NCBI GenBank assembly: GCA_964058845.1
Contig: CAXKVR010000466.1
Location: 1-21,463, forward strand
Direction: 5' to 3'
Origin: Carex sylvatica
Taxonomy: Eukaryota; Streptophyta; Magnoliopsida; Poales; Cyperaceae
Length of the DNA: 21,463 nucleotides
In this document: positions 1 through 9,362 of the stretch, in pieces
How the letters are laid out: every line of letters starts with the position of its first letter
Position numbering within the stretch: the stretch's first letter is position 1
Translations under genes and position numbers: made by a program
The notes under the pieces: model-generated
Seen by the model: only the letters and a program-made list of their open reading frames with translations
Databases searched by the model: none
Told to the model about the DNA's origin: nothing

Positions 1-510
1 GATTACACCCATATGAGCAACATGCTCTACAAATTTAGCCGGTGTCAATCCGTTAGTAAGAGGATCTGCTAACATAGAGTCTGTTCCTACATGTTCTATT
101 TTCAATTCACCATTATGTACTCTTTCCTTTACAACTAAGAACTTGATGTCGATGTACTTGGACTTCGACGAACTTCGGTTGTTATTTGCGTACAGCACAG
201 CCGAATTGTTGTCACAAAACAATTATAGTGGTCTCTCAATAGAATCCACCACTTGAAGTCTAGTGACAAAATTCTGTAGCTAAACACCATGATTTGATGT
301 CTCATAGCATGCCACAAATTCTGTCGCCATGGTGGAAGATACAACAAGGGATTGTTTTGCACTCTTCCATGAAATGGCTCCTCTGGCTAACATGTAAATG
401 TAGCCAGATGTTGATTTCATGCTATCATGACATCCTCCAAAATCAGAGTCGGTATAGCCAATGACCTCTAGCTTCTCCGATTTCTGATACGTGAGTATAT
501 GATCTTTTGT
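1..510 (-). pseudogene. Copia pol fragment: RNase H
   Basis: Reading the minus strand from about 500 down to 1 gives a copia-type RNase H. TDSDFGGC near 450 and CDNNSAVL near 210 carry the acidic metal-binding residues, followed by the SKYIDIKF-like helix near 145 and the usual C-terminal end LTNGLTPAKFVEHVAHMGV at the window edge. RNase H removes the RNA strand during reverse transcription. An in-frame TAA sits at 223-225 just before CDNN, and a TGA at 511-513 separates this part from the reverse transcriptase. A stretch of several dozen residues normally found between the two domains is absent, so this is a deletion-bearing relic. Confidence 0.82.
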
Positions 511-1137
511 TCACTTAAGGTGCCTCAAGAGGCGTTGATTTAGACCGAACTTGTCTCCCTTTGCCACAGGGGTATTTCTTAGTTTATAGTCATGCATGAC
601 ATATCTTGCCAAAACCTTATCGATATAATTTCTTTGAGATAATCCTAATATACCTTGGGTTCTATTCCTCAGTATTTCTATCCCTAGGACAAATGATGCA
701 TCACTAAGATCTTTCATATCAAAATTCTTCATCAGAAAGTTCTTAGTTTGTTGCAACATACTTATATCATTACTCGCAAGCAAAATGTCATCGACATATA
801 AAACCAAAAGCACAAATTTACTCCCACGGAACTTGAGATATATACACTCATCCACAATGTTAGACTCGAATCCAAATGTGACAATCACATTGTGAAATTT
901 GTAATACCACTGATGAGACGCCTGTTTTAGCCCATAGATGGATTTTTTTTTATTTTTTATTTTTTTAAGTTTGCATACCATAGACTTTGCATCTCCTGAT
1001 ACATAGTTTTCTGGTTGCACCATATAAATTGTTTCTTCAATATTACTATTAAGAAACACAGTTTTAACATCCATCTGATGAAGCTCCAAATTAAAATGCT
1101 TAATCAATGTCAATTTGATCTTTAAAGAGACTTCCAA
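511..1137 (-). pseudogene. Copia pol fragment: reverse transcriptase
   Basis: The 208-residue open frame is the Pfam RVT_2 type copia reverse transcriptase. LHQMDVKTVFLN (residues 19-30) holds the first catalytic Asp, KSIYGLKQASHQWY (65-78) is the family signature, and LYVDDILLASND (113-124) carries the catalytic YVDD box. VLGIEILRNRTQGILGLSQ (about 149-167) follows as expected. A lysine-rich insertion (about residues 59-65) is coded by a T-rich low-complexity run at 943-969. The N-terminal part of the domain is missing upstream of 1137, where a leader-like segment has replaced it, and the frame ends early at 511. Enzyme function is not expected. Confidence 0.88.
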
Positions 1138-1164
1138 AAATAGAGTATTGATGATTCCAATAAC

Positions 1165-1290
1165 ATATCAATCGATATGCCTTCCTTTGGGCCGACAATA
1201 TTGATTATATGTAAAACATAATAATCATCACTATACTCTATGTACACATAATTTTAACAATCATTAACCTTCCTTTGGGCCGGTTGATGC
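1165..1290 (-). repeat. Leader-like segment duplicated between integrase and reverse transcriptase
   Basis: This stretch matches the leader at about 2118-2262. Each copy starts with GCCTTCCTTTGGGCCGACAA, has a middle containing ATTATCACTATACT or a close variant, and ends with ACCTTCCTTTGGGCCG. The spacing between the two motif copies is 88 bp here and 99 bp in the leader. It sits exactly where integrase and reverse transcriptase should be joined by coding sequence, so it marks a rearrangement of this copy or its parent. Confidence 0.75.
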
Positions 1291-1299
1291 TTGCATTCA

Positions 1300-1760
1300 T
1301 CAAATAAAATCAAATAGAAAGTCTCTTAAATCTTTAGTGACAAGACAAACTTTGTATTTCTTTATTGGCACTTCTGAATTTTCTTGAGGGCTTCCAGTAT
1401 TGTCTGAAACAATCTGGCCTACACCCGTCTCTGGATCTTGTTGAGTTTGAATTTCAATAATGATTTCGACCGTAATGATGTTTTGAGTAAAACTCGGATC
1501 TATATCCACAAAACTCGCAACACCTAATGGAATATTTGCATATTTTCTTTTGAAATCAATTATTTTCTCACCCCCCACAAACTTAACATCCTCGAAAAAT
1601 TTTGCATTTTTCATCTCAAATACATTATGTTATGTAGGATTATAAAATTTATAACCCCTTGAGCGCTCGGCATACCCAACAAAATAACAACTAATTGTCC
1701 TTTCATCCAGTTTCTTTTCGGCAGGTTTGTAAGGCCTTGCCTCAGCTGGACATCCCCATA
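1300..1760 (-). pseudogene. Copia pol fragment: integrase C-terminal region
   Basis: Minus-strand frames from about 1760 to 1300 give a copia integrase C-terminus. KPAEKKLDERTISCYFVGY (about 1725-1670) is the conserved GKKLD..CxFVGY-type region that follows the core. It runs on to KFYNPT and then to MKNAKFFED (from 1614). The core DDE domain and zinc-binding HHCC domain are absent. The reading is divided between two frames near 1620, and the normally long linker to reverse transcriptase is replaced by a leader-like repeat at 1165-1290. Confidence 0.72.
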
Positions 1761-1829
1761 CTCACGATTTAGTCTTAATTCAGAAATTTTAAATTTTAAA
1801 TTATAAATTCTAGTAAAGGCCATAATGCT

Positions 1830-2955
1830 AAAAAAATATTTGATGATTATCCTTTATTGTCACAGCGTATTTGAATTTCACAACCAGGTAAGTTCCCAGG
1901 TAAGTCAGGGATCACTAGGATTCGCTTCAAATTCCGACTTGCCTTGACATTGTTACGTTCATAGTGTTGCAACTTGTCTTAATAAATCACCATATATTTT
2001 ATGAGTCTTAATATCATCATAAAACCAAAATATCAGTTTCCATTAAGCGGCTACCTTTGGGTAACGGGTCAATTTCTTATGATACTTTGCGCAATAATAA
2101 AGTACTGATAACCTAGAACATACCGAACAACATGCCTTCCTTTGGGCCGACAATGTTGACATATGTGTAAAATTTTTGATTATCACTATACTTTATTATT
2201 ACTCACTTGCACAAATAATTTTTGTAACCATTACCTTCCTTTGGGCCGATAATGATTACATCCATTAATTGCACCTTAACTTCCTTCATAAAATGCATTT
2301 GAATTAACCTCATCAAAAGAGGTACCTTTGGGTACAATTAGGAATCAATTAATTCAAATCCAAATTACATATCCCTTTGCCTTTAAAAGAACGATAATTT
2401 ATACCATAATTATATAATCTAAATGTGCAATCAAACTAACGCAAAAGAAAAATTTAATTGCTTCACAATAATTTGCAGTTTTCAAAATTTGACTTTACCC
2501 TAATCAAATTATTGCATACTCTGTTGTGGTCTAAAAATAGCAGCGGAATACTTAAAAAAAAATTGTTTAACAAAATCACTTTACTATGTTATAATCAAAA
2601 TAGAAATTTCAACATAATTTGATCCGAATATAATTCCAAAACTTTGATAATAAGTATTGAGCATATAATCCAGCCGAATCAATAAATTCAGAATATGCAT
2701 ATATAGTAATCAACAAATCAGAATATCTAGCCGAATCAAATAAATCAATAAATCCATAATTATTGCATATTCTGATTTAGTAATAAAATTACCCAAATTA
2801 TTGATTATAACATGGTAATTTTTTTTTTTTTTATTTATTGCTCGGATAGCATAGTAATAAAAAATAAACAATTTCAAAGCAATTGAAAAATCAACAATCA
2901 ATTGTTTATTCTTTAGATCAATTCTAAACAAACAATCCAAATTGGCATAGGAGTG
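1830..2955 (-). other. Non-coding leader of the copia element with periodic motif
   Basis: No credible coding sequence is present on either strand. The only open frame above 70 codons (2710-2940 on the minus strand) is low-complexity and AT-driven. The octamer CCTTTGGG (plus strand) occurs at 2054, 2139, 2238 and 2325, a spacing of 85, 99 and 87 bp, with partly conserved surroundings. Two copies are embedded in CCTTCCTTTGGGCCG and two in hairpin-forming TACCTTTGGGTA. An 11-bp tandem (CCAGGTAAGTT/CCAGGTAAGTC type) lies near 1886-1907. This position, between primer site and pol, is where leader, packaging signal and gag would normally lie; gag has been lost. Confidence 0.6.
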
Positions 2956-2967
2956 GCTCTGATACCA
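2956..2967 (-). promoter_or_regulatory. Primer-binding site for initiator tRNA-Met
   Basis: The minus strand reads TGGTATCAGAGC, the standard plant copia primer site complementary to the 3' end of tRNA-iMet. A two-base spacer separates it from the LTR edge. This site primes minus-strand DNA synthesis and sets the orientation and LTR boundary of the element. Confidence 0.92.
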
Positions 2968-2969
2968 CT

Positions 2970-3769
2970 TGTTGGAACTTTATTGTTACACTAAAACAAT
3001 TCAACCACATAAACAGTTCAATTCAATATGCCACTATTGATCTACCTATGCCAAAATGGCCATCATGCAAAATTCATCAATTCTTAGGGAGCAGACGCAA
3101 TACCTGATTCCATTAGTGTGTTTGCGTTAAGCTTCTCTCAAAAGCGGTTGATGAACTTGTGTGAGACAGCGGCAAGAAAACCTTCGTACAGATGTAGAGG
3201 TTGAAGCGTCGACGGCCTCCTTAGTGATAGGATGAAGCCTTCCAAAGCTACAAGACTGCCCTTGTGAGATCGTGTTCACAATTTCTTAATGATCTCACAT
3301 CTCTATTCTTTAATGGGGAGAAGTAGAGAAGGCTACAGAATTACTAGATGACGGCTAGAGAATTCTGCAACTTTTCATATATTCTTGTGCTTTGGGGACC
3401 AACCTATTTATAGAGATGAGGGGTAGACATATTGCCAAACCCTAACCCTAAACCGATTTTCTGGCCACATGCCAACTTTAAAAAAAACGTGCATCAAAAA
3501 ACGTGCCATTGCATCAAAATCCGTGCAGCAGCTAGAGAATCGGTTTTTCCTTAATTGCAAATTTCAGAATCAGTCCATCAATGATTTGATATTTGCCTAA
3601 ATTGTTCTACACATTTGTGGACCATATCCTAATGAATATATTGATTGTCTATTTCTTTATTTGATCACTTTAATTGACAACCATATATGACAGTAAACAA
3701 TGCATAATTAGATTACATATATGCTCAATGTTGGCATTAAATCCAACGAGGTTGGTAATAAATCCAACA
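2970..3769 (-). repeat. 5' LTR of the copia element (about 800 bp)
   Basis: On the plus strand the LTR opens with TGTTGGAACTTT at 2970 and closes with AATCCAACA at 3769, so both ends carry TGTTGG/CCAACA inverted ends. The inner end lies 2 bp from a perfect primer-binding site, which fixes that boundary. The outer end is inferred from the CCAACA terminus. It holds two imperfect copies of a GTTGGATTTA..CCAAC unit (about 3730-3769), so the true edge could be one unit further in. A TATA box on the minus strand lies at 3404-3413, which places U3 at 3769 to about 3414 and R/U5 below it. Confidence 0.8.
3404..3413 (-). promoter_or_regulatory. LTR TATA box
   Basis: The minus strand reads CTATAAATAG, a near-ideal plant TATA box, about 355 bp inside the LTR from its outer edge. 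Transcription would be expected to start roughly 25-35 bp downstream, near 3375, marking the U3/R border. This is inference from the motif and its place. Confidence 0.65.
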
Positions 3770-3774
3770 GTATT

Positions 3775-5180
3775 CGCATAGCGCATCAACACAATCTCAT
3801 AAGCTTCTTGATAATTCAAATCTCAACTCGAATCGAGGAGATAAGAAGAGATCAAAATCTAGATCCAACGAGTCTAGATCAATTTCATGCAAGAAGGAGA
3901 GAGAGAGATCAAGCTCGGCGAGATGATGTGGCGGCGACACAAGGCGCTCGACCACATGAGGAGGCGCATCCATAAATCCGAATCTAAACAAGGATTAGAT
4001 TGCATCACCTCAAATAGATCAAATCAAAATCGATCTAGAAGAAGCAGAACCGTCGGACCCGATCCACTCGGCTTGGAGGATCGATGGCAGATGGCGGCGC
4101 ACGGCCTAGGCGACTTGGCCTAGATCCGGATAAGGTGGAGGCTCAGCCCGAGGAGCTCGGCCAAGGCGTGGTGGCGCGGCTCAGCTTCGGGCTCGGATCC
4201 GATCGGATCAAGTCGATCCGAATCGGCCTTGGCGCGTGGAGACCCGTGGCGGCGACATGGCCAGCGGTTGGCATGTGGAGTGGCTCGGCCCTCCTCTTAT
4301 CCGATCAACATGGATCAGATAGAGGCATACACGGATCAAATCTGATCCGGACTTGATACGGCTCGACTTCAAGGCGATCAACCACGCAGTGTCGAAACAT
4401 CGATCAAAAGAGAGTTGAATCTCTTTACTTGGCTGAAATCACTGTAGAAACGCTGTAGGACATAGTACTGTAGCTCGGCCCATTACTGTAGCATTTCGTC
4501 TCTTTTGCAAGAAAGATGAATCAAAGATGAAAAAGTGAGAATTAGATCCAAACAAGTGATATAATTAAAAAGAGAGAAAGTAAATCTTCTCTTTAATTAG
4601 ATCTTGCTAAAATGAAATTGACATGACTTGAATGGAGGGATCATGTGTTTAAATAAACATGAAAGATTACCCTCCAATTAATTAGAAGCGTGCATTAATT
4701 AAAAGGGGTACAAAAGTAATATCATTCAAAAGTGGTGTATGCACCATGAGTTCATTTAAATATAATTCAAATGGAATCCAATGCTTCCCTTATGGCCCCC
4801 ACTAGTGACTTGCCCTCCAAACAAACTCTCATCTCTTCATAATGTTGACCAGGTCAGCAAAATTCTTATCCTTTGGTCAATCTCGAAGTTGACCAAGTTT
4901 GACTTTCGTCAACCTTCCTTTTTTAAGCCATATCTTTTGATCTACAAGTCTGTTTCACGCGTTCCACATATCCACGCGCTCGTCTATTAATCTTCTATCA
5001 TTTGGCACACTTTAATTCACCAAAATAGCAGGATTAATACACCTCATATAATTAAAACATAATTTGTACAGGCGTACAACTAGTTACAAATTTACTTTGA
5101 TCATGTCTTCATATCTCTCATAGTGTTGAACAATCTAATAACTCGTATTATATAATTCACTATGCATGTTGTCTCCAACA
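3775..5180 (-). other. Non-coding retroelement-like DNA, possible outer LTR interrupted by the copia insertion
   Basis: No convincing coding sequence is present. 3880-4380 is unusually GC-rich and full of GATCCGAT-like and CTCGGC words; short open frames here on both strands have no recognisable domain. 4430-4500 repeats CTGTAG several times. Read on the minus strand, TGTTGGAGACAACATGC at 5180 could be an LTR start, followed by W-boxes (4845-4912), TATA-like words (about 4760 and 4650) and the GC-rich tract. That is the layout of a long LTR, but no primer site, polypurine tract or second copy is visible. The LTR reading is inference. Confidence 0.35.
4845..4912. promoter_or_regulatory. Cluster of W-boxes (WRKY-binding type)
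   Basis: Within 68 bp there are four TTGAC(C/T) boxes, on one strand or the other, at 4845-4850, 4875-4880 (as GGTCAA), 4889-4894 and 4899-4904, plus a fifth TTGACG core at 4907-4912. W-boxes are known binding sites for defence-linked WRKY factors and occur in the U3 promoters of stress-induced plant retrotransposons. The placement upstream of TATA-like words on the minus strand fits an LTR promoter, but activity is unproven. Confidence 0.5.
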
Positions 5181-6060
5181 TATATGCACGGTGTCATAAA
5201 CTCGTATGACATCTCGACCAGTGACCTTGGAGGTGTGACCGGTTTGGATCTGTATTATATTGGCAATCTGGAACAGCTAGTTTTCAGTTAATCAAGGTTA
5301 GCGTATAGTAACATGCCTTGACTATCCAATTATACAGACGACATGTTTCCAGACAGCATCGTAGATCCAATACAGACAATGCATAACACTGTCTGTGTTG
5401 TTTCCAATATCTCATGACTATCCAATGATGAACGCGAGACATGATGTTTGTCATTACCGTTGTATCATCGATTATGTTTCTTGACACGTGAGTATTATAT
5501 TATAATACCTGATTGCAGCTAGTCAATCAGGCTGTGCACATATAATATAATCTCTATCAAGGGGCCCAGGGATATCATAGTTTACCGCATACACCAGGAT
5601 GCAGGCGTCATACCCAACGTACCCAACGTAAGTGCTGTACACAGATAATATGTCTGAATGACCCATTTTTACAGAGAGCGTTGGACATAAACCACTAATG
5701 CACATTCCTTAAGCAGGCATACCATATATCTCATACTTAAGATAACAACGCCGTGAACCATCAATGAAAAAACACAGAATCCACAATGATGTTCACGCAT
5801 GGTCAAATCCGATGTCATATAGACATTTATATGCATCTGTGACATTGAACCGACAATAAGTCCGAGTTGATCCGTAAGCTTAAATCACAACATTCAATCG
5901 TCACACTAGCCTTGAGTGCAATCATTGTTCCCTGATGATTACTTTGGCTATGAATACTTTAAAGTTCATTACTTTTATAGTATAGTTGCCACTCAATCTA
6001 AAATCGTAGATAAATCACAAGTAATACAACTTCTAGACTACTAATTAACTCTCGTCAATC
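5181..6060. other. Non-coding, probably retroelement-derived stretch
   Basis: The stretch has more balanced composition than the surrounding AT-rich DNA but no reading frame over 70 codons and no recognisable domain. Short frames at 5284-5487 and 5523-5705 look accidental. It contains a strong two-stem hairpin (5494-5551). It abuts the candidate LTR edge at 5180, which is why I suspect it belongs to the same old element. I recognise no gene. Confidence 0.35.
5494..5551. repeat. Two-tier inverted repeat (hairpin)
   Basis: The outer arms ATTATATTATA (5494-5504) and TATAATATAAT (5541-5551) are perfect 11-bp complements. The inner arms CCTGATTG (5508-5515) and CAATCAGG (5524-5531) are perfect 8-bp complements around an 8-base loop. 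The side bulges are unequal, 3 and 9 bases. A cruciform or RNA hairpin could form. No flanking duplication was found to mark it as a separate insertion. Confidence 0.7.
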
Positions 6061-6913
6061 ATCTACAATTCATATCAAAAACAAATTTCAGTTTGCTCTA
6101 GGACACTAATTTTTTTCATTTCGTTGGCGAGCAAGGTAAGATGGTAAATCGTAGAAGAATTATATAAATCTTCATATAAAAATATTTGCTTATAAATGAG
6201 GCTTACATTTAATGCTGGAAGAGATAAGAAAATGATTAATAAAATTATTAGTATTGTGCTTATACCCTACAATAAAGATATATTATAAAAAAAATCATAC
6301 AAAATGATTTTTTTTTTTATTGTTATGGTTGATGGACATGTCAGCAAATAATTTCAAATCAGGAATAATGAGAATTAGAATAGAAATATGAGGGAATCAC
6401 ATGTAACACAATTTGAGATTTCATGCGACTGCTGTAATGAAAAATCAGAATGAATATATATGATGATGCCACTTATATGGAATGAATGGAGGAGACCAAA
6501 GAATGATGATGTAACTATCAGTACGTGTCTAAAAAAATTTAAACTTTTACATGTAAAAAAATATAAAAAAGATATAAATAAAAAAATTAATCAGAGAAAT
6601 AATATTCAATATGAAATTTTGACTTTTAATCACAATTGTTGACAGATCAGGGTATCTATGTGCTTAATATAATAATGGAGATGATTATTTAGTTGTTTAC
6701 ATAAAAGGCATTTTGGTAGTAGTACCAATGAAGAGTTGAAATGAATAATAAATGGATTTACTTGTAGTCTTGGCATGGGTCGTTTATGCCATTATGATTT
6801 GATTTTTGTTATCTTAGCTTTCTTTCTTTATTTTATTTTTTATTTTTTGAAAAAAAACTTGTGTCAACTTTGATATTTATTTTCTTACGAGAATTAACAT
6901 GCATCTCTCCTTA

Positions 6914-6966
6914 AAAAGAGAAAGAGAAAGAGAAAGAGAAAGAGAAAGAGAAAGAGAAAAAGAAAA
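6914..6966. repeat. (AAAGAG)n hexanucleotide microsatellite
   Basis: About seven to eight units of the purine hexamer AAAGAG run without interruption from about 6914 to 6958, with a degenerate tail to 6966. The reverse strand gives a run of Ser-Leu codons in a 69-residue open frame that is only a by-product of the repeat. Confidence 0.9.
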
Positions 6967-8015
6967 TCTATCATCGTCTGCGCTAGACTTATCACCGTGT
7001 GTTGGCTTAGCCTTACTAAATCTACATATTTGAACTAACGTTAGTACATTCCCACTTATTTTGAAGCAATACTTGAAATGACACATGGTCGGAGACCAAC
7101 AGGCAACAGTTCATCATGTTTGCTATGTTTAAAGGACCATCATCTTTTCAGTTTCAGAGTATCAAAATCAATGATATAATAACCATCGATGAAGACCTTG
7201 TGACAAGCGGGGCCAACATTTTGTGCTTTCAATGATCCTTTGATGGTTTGATGTGGACCAAAAGGAATAATTTTTTACATACACAATGTTCTCAGCGAAT
7301 AATTTGATACAACCTACTGCAACAGTGTTTTGTTTCTTTTCTGTCATTATTACAAATAATTCCTAAATTCTCCAATATCCTGTGCTTATAATAAAAAATT
7401 GCGACAATCAATTATAACATGTACATATTATTGGTGCCATCAGGCTCCAAATTATTCGGACCCAATTTGACCCACTTGACAGTTCACACAGCCTGGCCTT
7501 TCAAAGAGAACACAAAAGCCTCTAATGAATTAGGCCGCACAAACACGTACTCTTCTGTTTGTACTTTATATACTGGCAGTTGCCTTTTGATATTTTGATA
7601 GACGTTTGTCATGTGAGCGCACATGCCATAATGAATAATTAGTTCCTTTCCTTTCACTCATCTCAAATTCTCAATAGATGCAGATGCAGATGCAATCTAG
7701 GACCCACCCCTCCACCTCGAGCAGACATTACGTCTATTTCCTTTCATACCGCATCTAATTCTACCACAGGATTCTGGTTAATTAATTTTCTACTACTCTC
7801 TCATTCAATTCATTTCCAGGAGAATATATATTTCAGGAGACACAACGAAAGCTGTATGATAGATGTTTGAAATGCTACTTCAAAACACATATTATATTGT
7901 ATATTAGCTTAGCAGCTATTTATTACTATAAAGCCCAAGCATGGTGAATTAAAAACACACTTCTGCGGCACAGAATTACAAAATAAATAATAAAAAATAA
8001 ATAAAAGAAGGAAAA

Positions 8016-8045
8016 ACTAAACTAAACTAAACTAAACTAAACTAA
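8016..8045. repeat. (ACTAA)6 pentanucleotide microsatellite
   Basis: Six perfect ACTAA units lie in tandem, about 520 bp beyond the ERF stop codon. Confidence 0.92.
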
Positions 8046-8448
8046 TTAATGTTAAATGGCTGGCCTGTTTGAGGCTTCAATGGATTGGATTTGGATTTTG
8101 GAGTAGCCTGTCCATTGTGAAATAGGCCAAGATTCCATCAACAACTTAATTTGCTTCCTTACATGCATGCTTTAACTGGTAATAAGACAAAATCCTCAAT
8201 CTATGGTGATGTAATAATAAATCTAGCTAGGCTAGCTAGCTACTATATAATAATATACTATACATATATATATATATAGCTGAGAAATCCTCTGAAAATG
8301 TCAGTATATAGCTTCAAGGAAAAATCCAATAATGACGCCGCTTGTTTTGTGAGAAATTAATATGCTCAATCTATCAAGCAAACTCATCAATATTGAAGTT
8401 TCCAAGATATGCTACTGTTGATATTTTCAAGAGGCAAATTTCTTGCTC

Positions 8449-8466
8449 CATGCATGCATGCATGCA
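8449..8466. repeat. (CATG)n self-complementary run
   Basis: CATGCATGCATGCATGCA is fully self-complementary and contains overlapping CATGCA (RY-like) words. It lies about 100 bp past the ERF stop codon, probably inside the 3' untranslated region, so it may be part of the transcript rather than a promoter element. Confidence 0.8.
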
Positions 8467-8565
8467 AGTGTGAAATGGAGACCGAGAATTCGAAACAGAA
8501 GCCTTCAGCAAACTAATTAAATATCCCAATATGAGAACAATATATTCTTCTATCATGATCAATTT

Positions 8566-9184
8566 TCAATTGCAGCATAACTCCATTGAAAAATTGGAAT
8601 CTAGCAATTCTTCTATCATCTGTTCAACATGATCCTCCTCGAGATAACCATACCCAACTTCTCCCACACAACCTTCCTGTTTTACCACCATGGTCGGTAC
8701 GGCCGCCGCAGGCCTTGTGGGACTTGCCACATTACTCTGTTGCACCGGTTGTGCGGTCACTTGTGCAGAGGCCATATTGAATCGGTGCAATTTCGCAGTC
8801 AGGGCAGCTGACAAGTAGGTGCAATTTGCCGAGGGAGGCATGTTTGGATCATACACAAAGTTTGTTCTTGCTCTTGGACCACACATTATACGAGCGGCCT
8901 CGTCATATGCCCGAGCTGCATCCTCGGCTGTCTCAAATGTTCCCAACCATATTCTAGTCTTTCTGAACAAATAAAAATAAAACCAAATGTTAATCAACAA
9001 TCCATACACAAGTTTTGCAAATCGATTGATTGATCATCTGGCATATATAATATCAATTAAAAAGAAAAAGAAAAAGAAAAAGAAAAAAAAGGGAATGTTA
9101 CAGGAGAGGGTGGCGGATTTCAGAGACCCATGAGCCCCAATGGCGTTGTCGTACTCCACGGTACCGTTGCTGCGGCTTCGCCAT
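8566..9184 (-). CDS. AP2/ERF transcription factor, group V (ERF003/SHINE-like), two exons
   Basis: This nuclear factor should bind GCC-box-like DNA through one AP2/ERF domain. The coding sequence joins exon 1 (9184-9102) and exon 2 (8962-8566), 480 nt, 159 residues. It begins [20 protein letters not shown]. The domain spans about residues 7-65, with YRG and RAYD elements, the WLGTF core (about 33-37) and the end GPRARTNF. The splice site after RHPL is where group V ERFs carry their conserved intron; most other ERFs lack one. The C-terminus (about 138-157) has [14 protein letters not shown] and MELC, which I recall from Arabidopsis ERF003 (At5g25190), the closest relative I recognise. SHINE/WIN1, a cuticle regulator, belongs to the same group. 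An upstream in-frame Met at 9409 is rejected because the TATA box lies downstream of it. No defect is visible, so the gene appears intact. Confidence 0.93.
8963..9101 (-). other. Intron of the ERF gene (139 bp, GT-AG)
   Basis: On the minus strand the donor is CTCCT|GTAACA and the acceptor TTGTTCAG|AAAGAC. The codon for Leu is split (CT|A), giving [14 protein letters not shown], which matches the conserved family sequence exactly. Without splicing, exon 1 would hit TAA within one codon. Most of the donor-side half is an AAAAAG-type repeat (9059-9090 on the plus strand), i.e. CTTTTT on the transcript. Confidence 0.93.
9059..9090. repeat. (AAAAAG)n microsatellite inside the ERF intron
   Basis: Four to five units of AAAAAG run to a pure A tract. 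In the transcript this is a pyrimidine-rich stretch near the 5' splice site, so length change could affect splicing. That effect is inference. Confidence 0.85.
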
Positions 9185-9314
9185 GAAACAGAGAGAGGGA
9201 GACAAAAAGAGAGACTGATTTATGGTTGTATGAATGAGAAATAGATGTATATAGATTATAGAGCAGATGGAAAGAAGGGTTGAAACTGTGAGAGCAGGGG
9301 AAGAGGGGGGAAGC

Positions 9315-9322
9315 AATTTATA
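9315..9322 (-). promoter_or_regulatory. TATA box of the ERF gene
   Basis: The minus strand reads TATAAATT, about 131 bp upstream of the ATG at 9184. A start site near 9285-9290 would give a roughly 100-base 5' untranslated region, usual for plants. Its place inside the upstream open frame argues that this frame is not translated. Confidence 0.65.
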
Positions 9323-9362
9323 CTGTGTTGGTGATACGAACTCTCTCTGTATGAAATTTGGA

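Larger units (their letters stand above)
1..3769 (-). mobile_element. Ty1/copia LTR retrotransposon, defective, cut by window start
   Basis: The element reads on the minus strand: LTR (2970-3769), tRNA-iMet primer-binding site (2956-2967), non-coding leader (about 2955-1830), integrase C-terminal part (about 1760-1300), reverse transcriptase (1137-511) and RNase H (about 510-1). The order integrase before reverse transcriptase is diagnostic for the copia superfamily. No gag, zinc knuckle or protease can be found, and the integrase catalytic core is missing, so the copy is heavily deleted and not autonomous. The polypurine tract and the second LTR should lie just outside the window. The bases after the outer LTR end are gtatt (3770-3774), the expected half of a 5-bp target duplication, whose partner cannot be seen. 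Confidence 0.9.
6061..8565. other. AT-rich intergenic spacer downstream of the ERF gene
   Basis: No gene is supported on either strand. The content is mostly A/T runs plus microsatellites at 6914-6966, 7676-7694, 8016-8045 and 8264-8278 and a CATG run at 8449-8466. The part nearest 8565 should include the 3' untranslated region of the ERF gene. I saw no clear AATAAA on the minus strand close to the stop codon, so the transcript end is unknown. Confidence 0.6.

Noticed and set aside
2710..2940. Possible gag remnant in the copia leader
   Set aside because: The peptide is A/T-driven (Ile, Lys, Asn, Tyr) with no capsid-like or CCHC zinc-knuckle motif.
3721..4356. Overlapping open frames on both strands in the GC-rich tract
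   Set aside because: They follow from high GC and repeated GATC/CGG words that reduce stops; no domain, no splice pattern, and both strands are equally open.
6877..7086. 69-residue minus-strand frame
   Set aside because: Its centre is a Ser-Leu run coded by the (AAAGAG)n microsatellite.
8586..8811. Plus-strand open frames over the ERF second exon
   Set aside because: They are antisense shadows of the conserved AP2 gene with no domain of their own.
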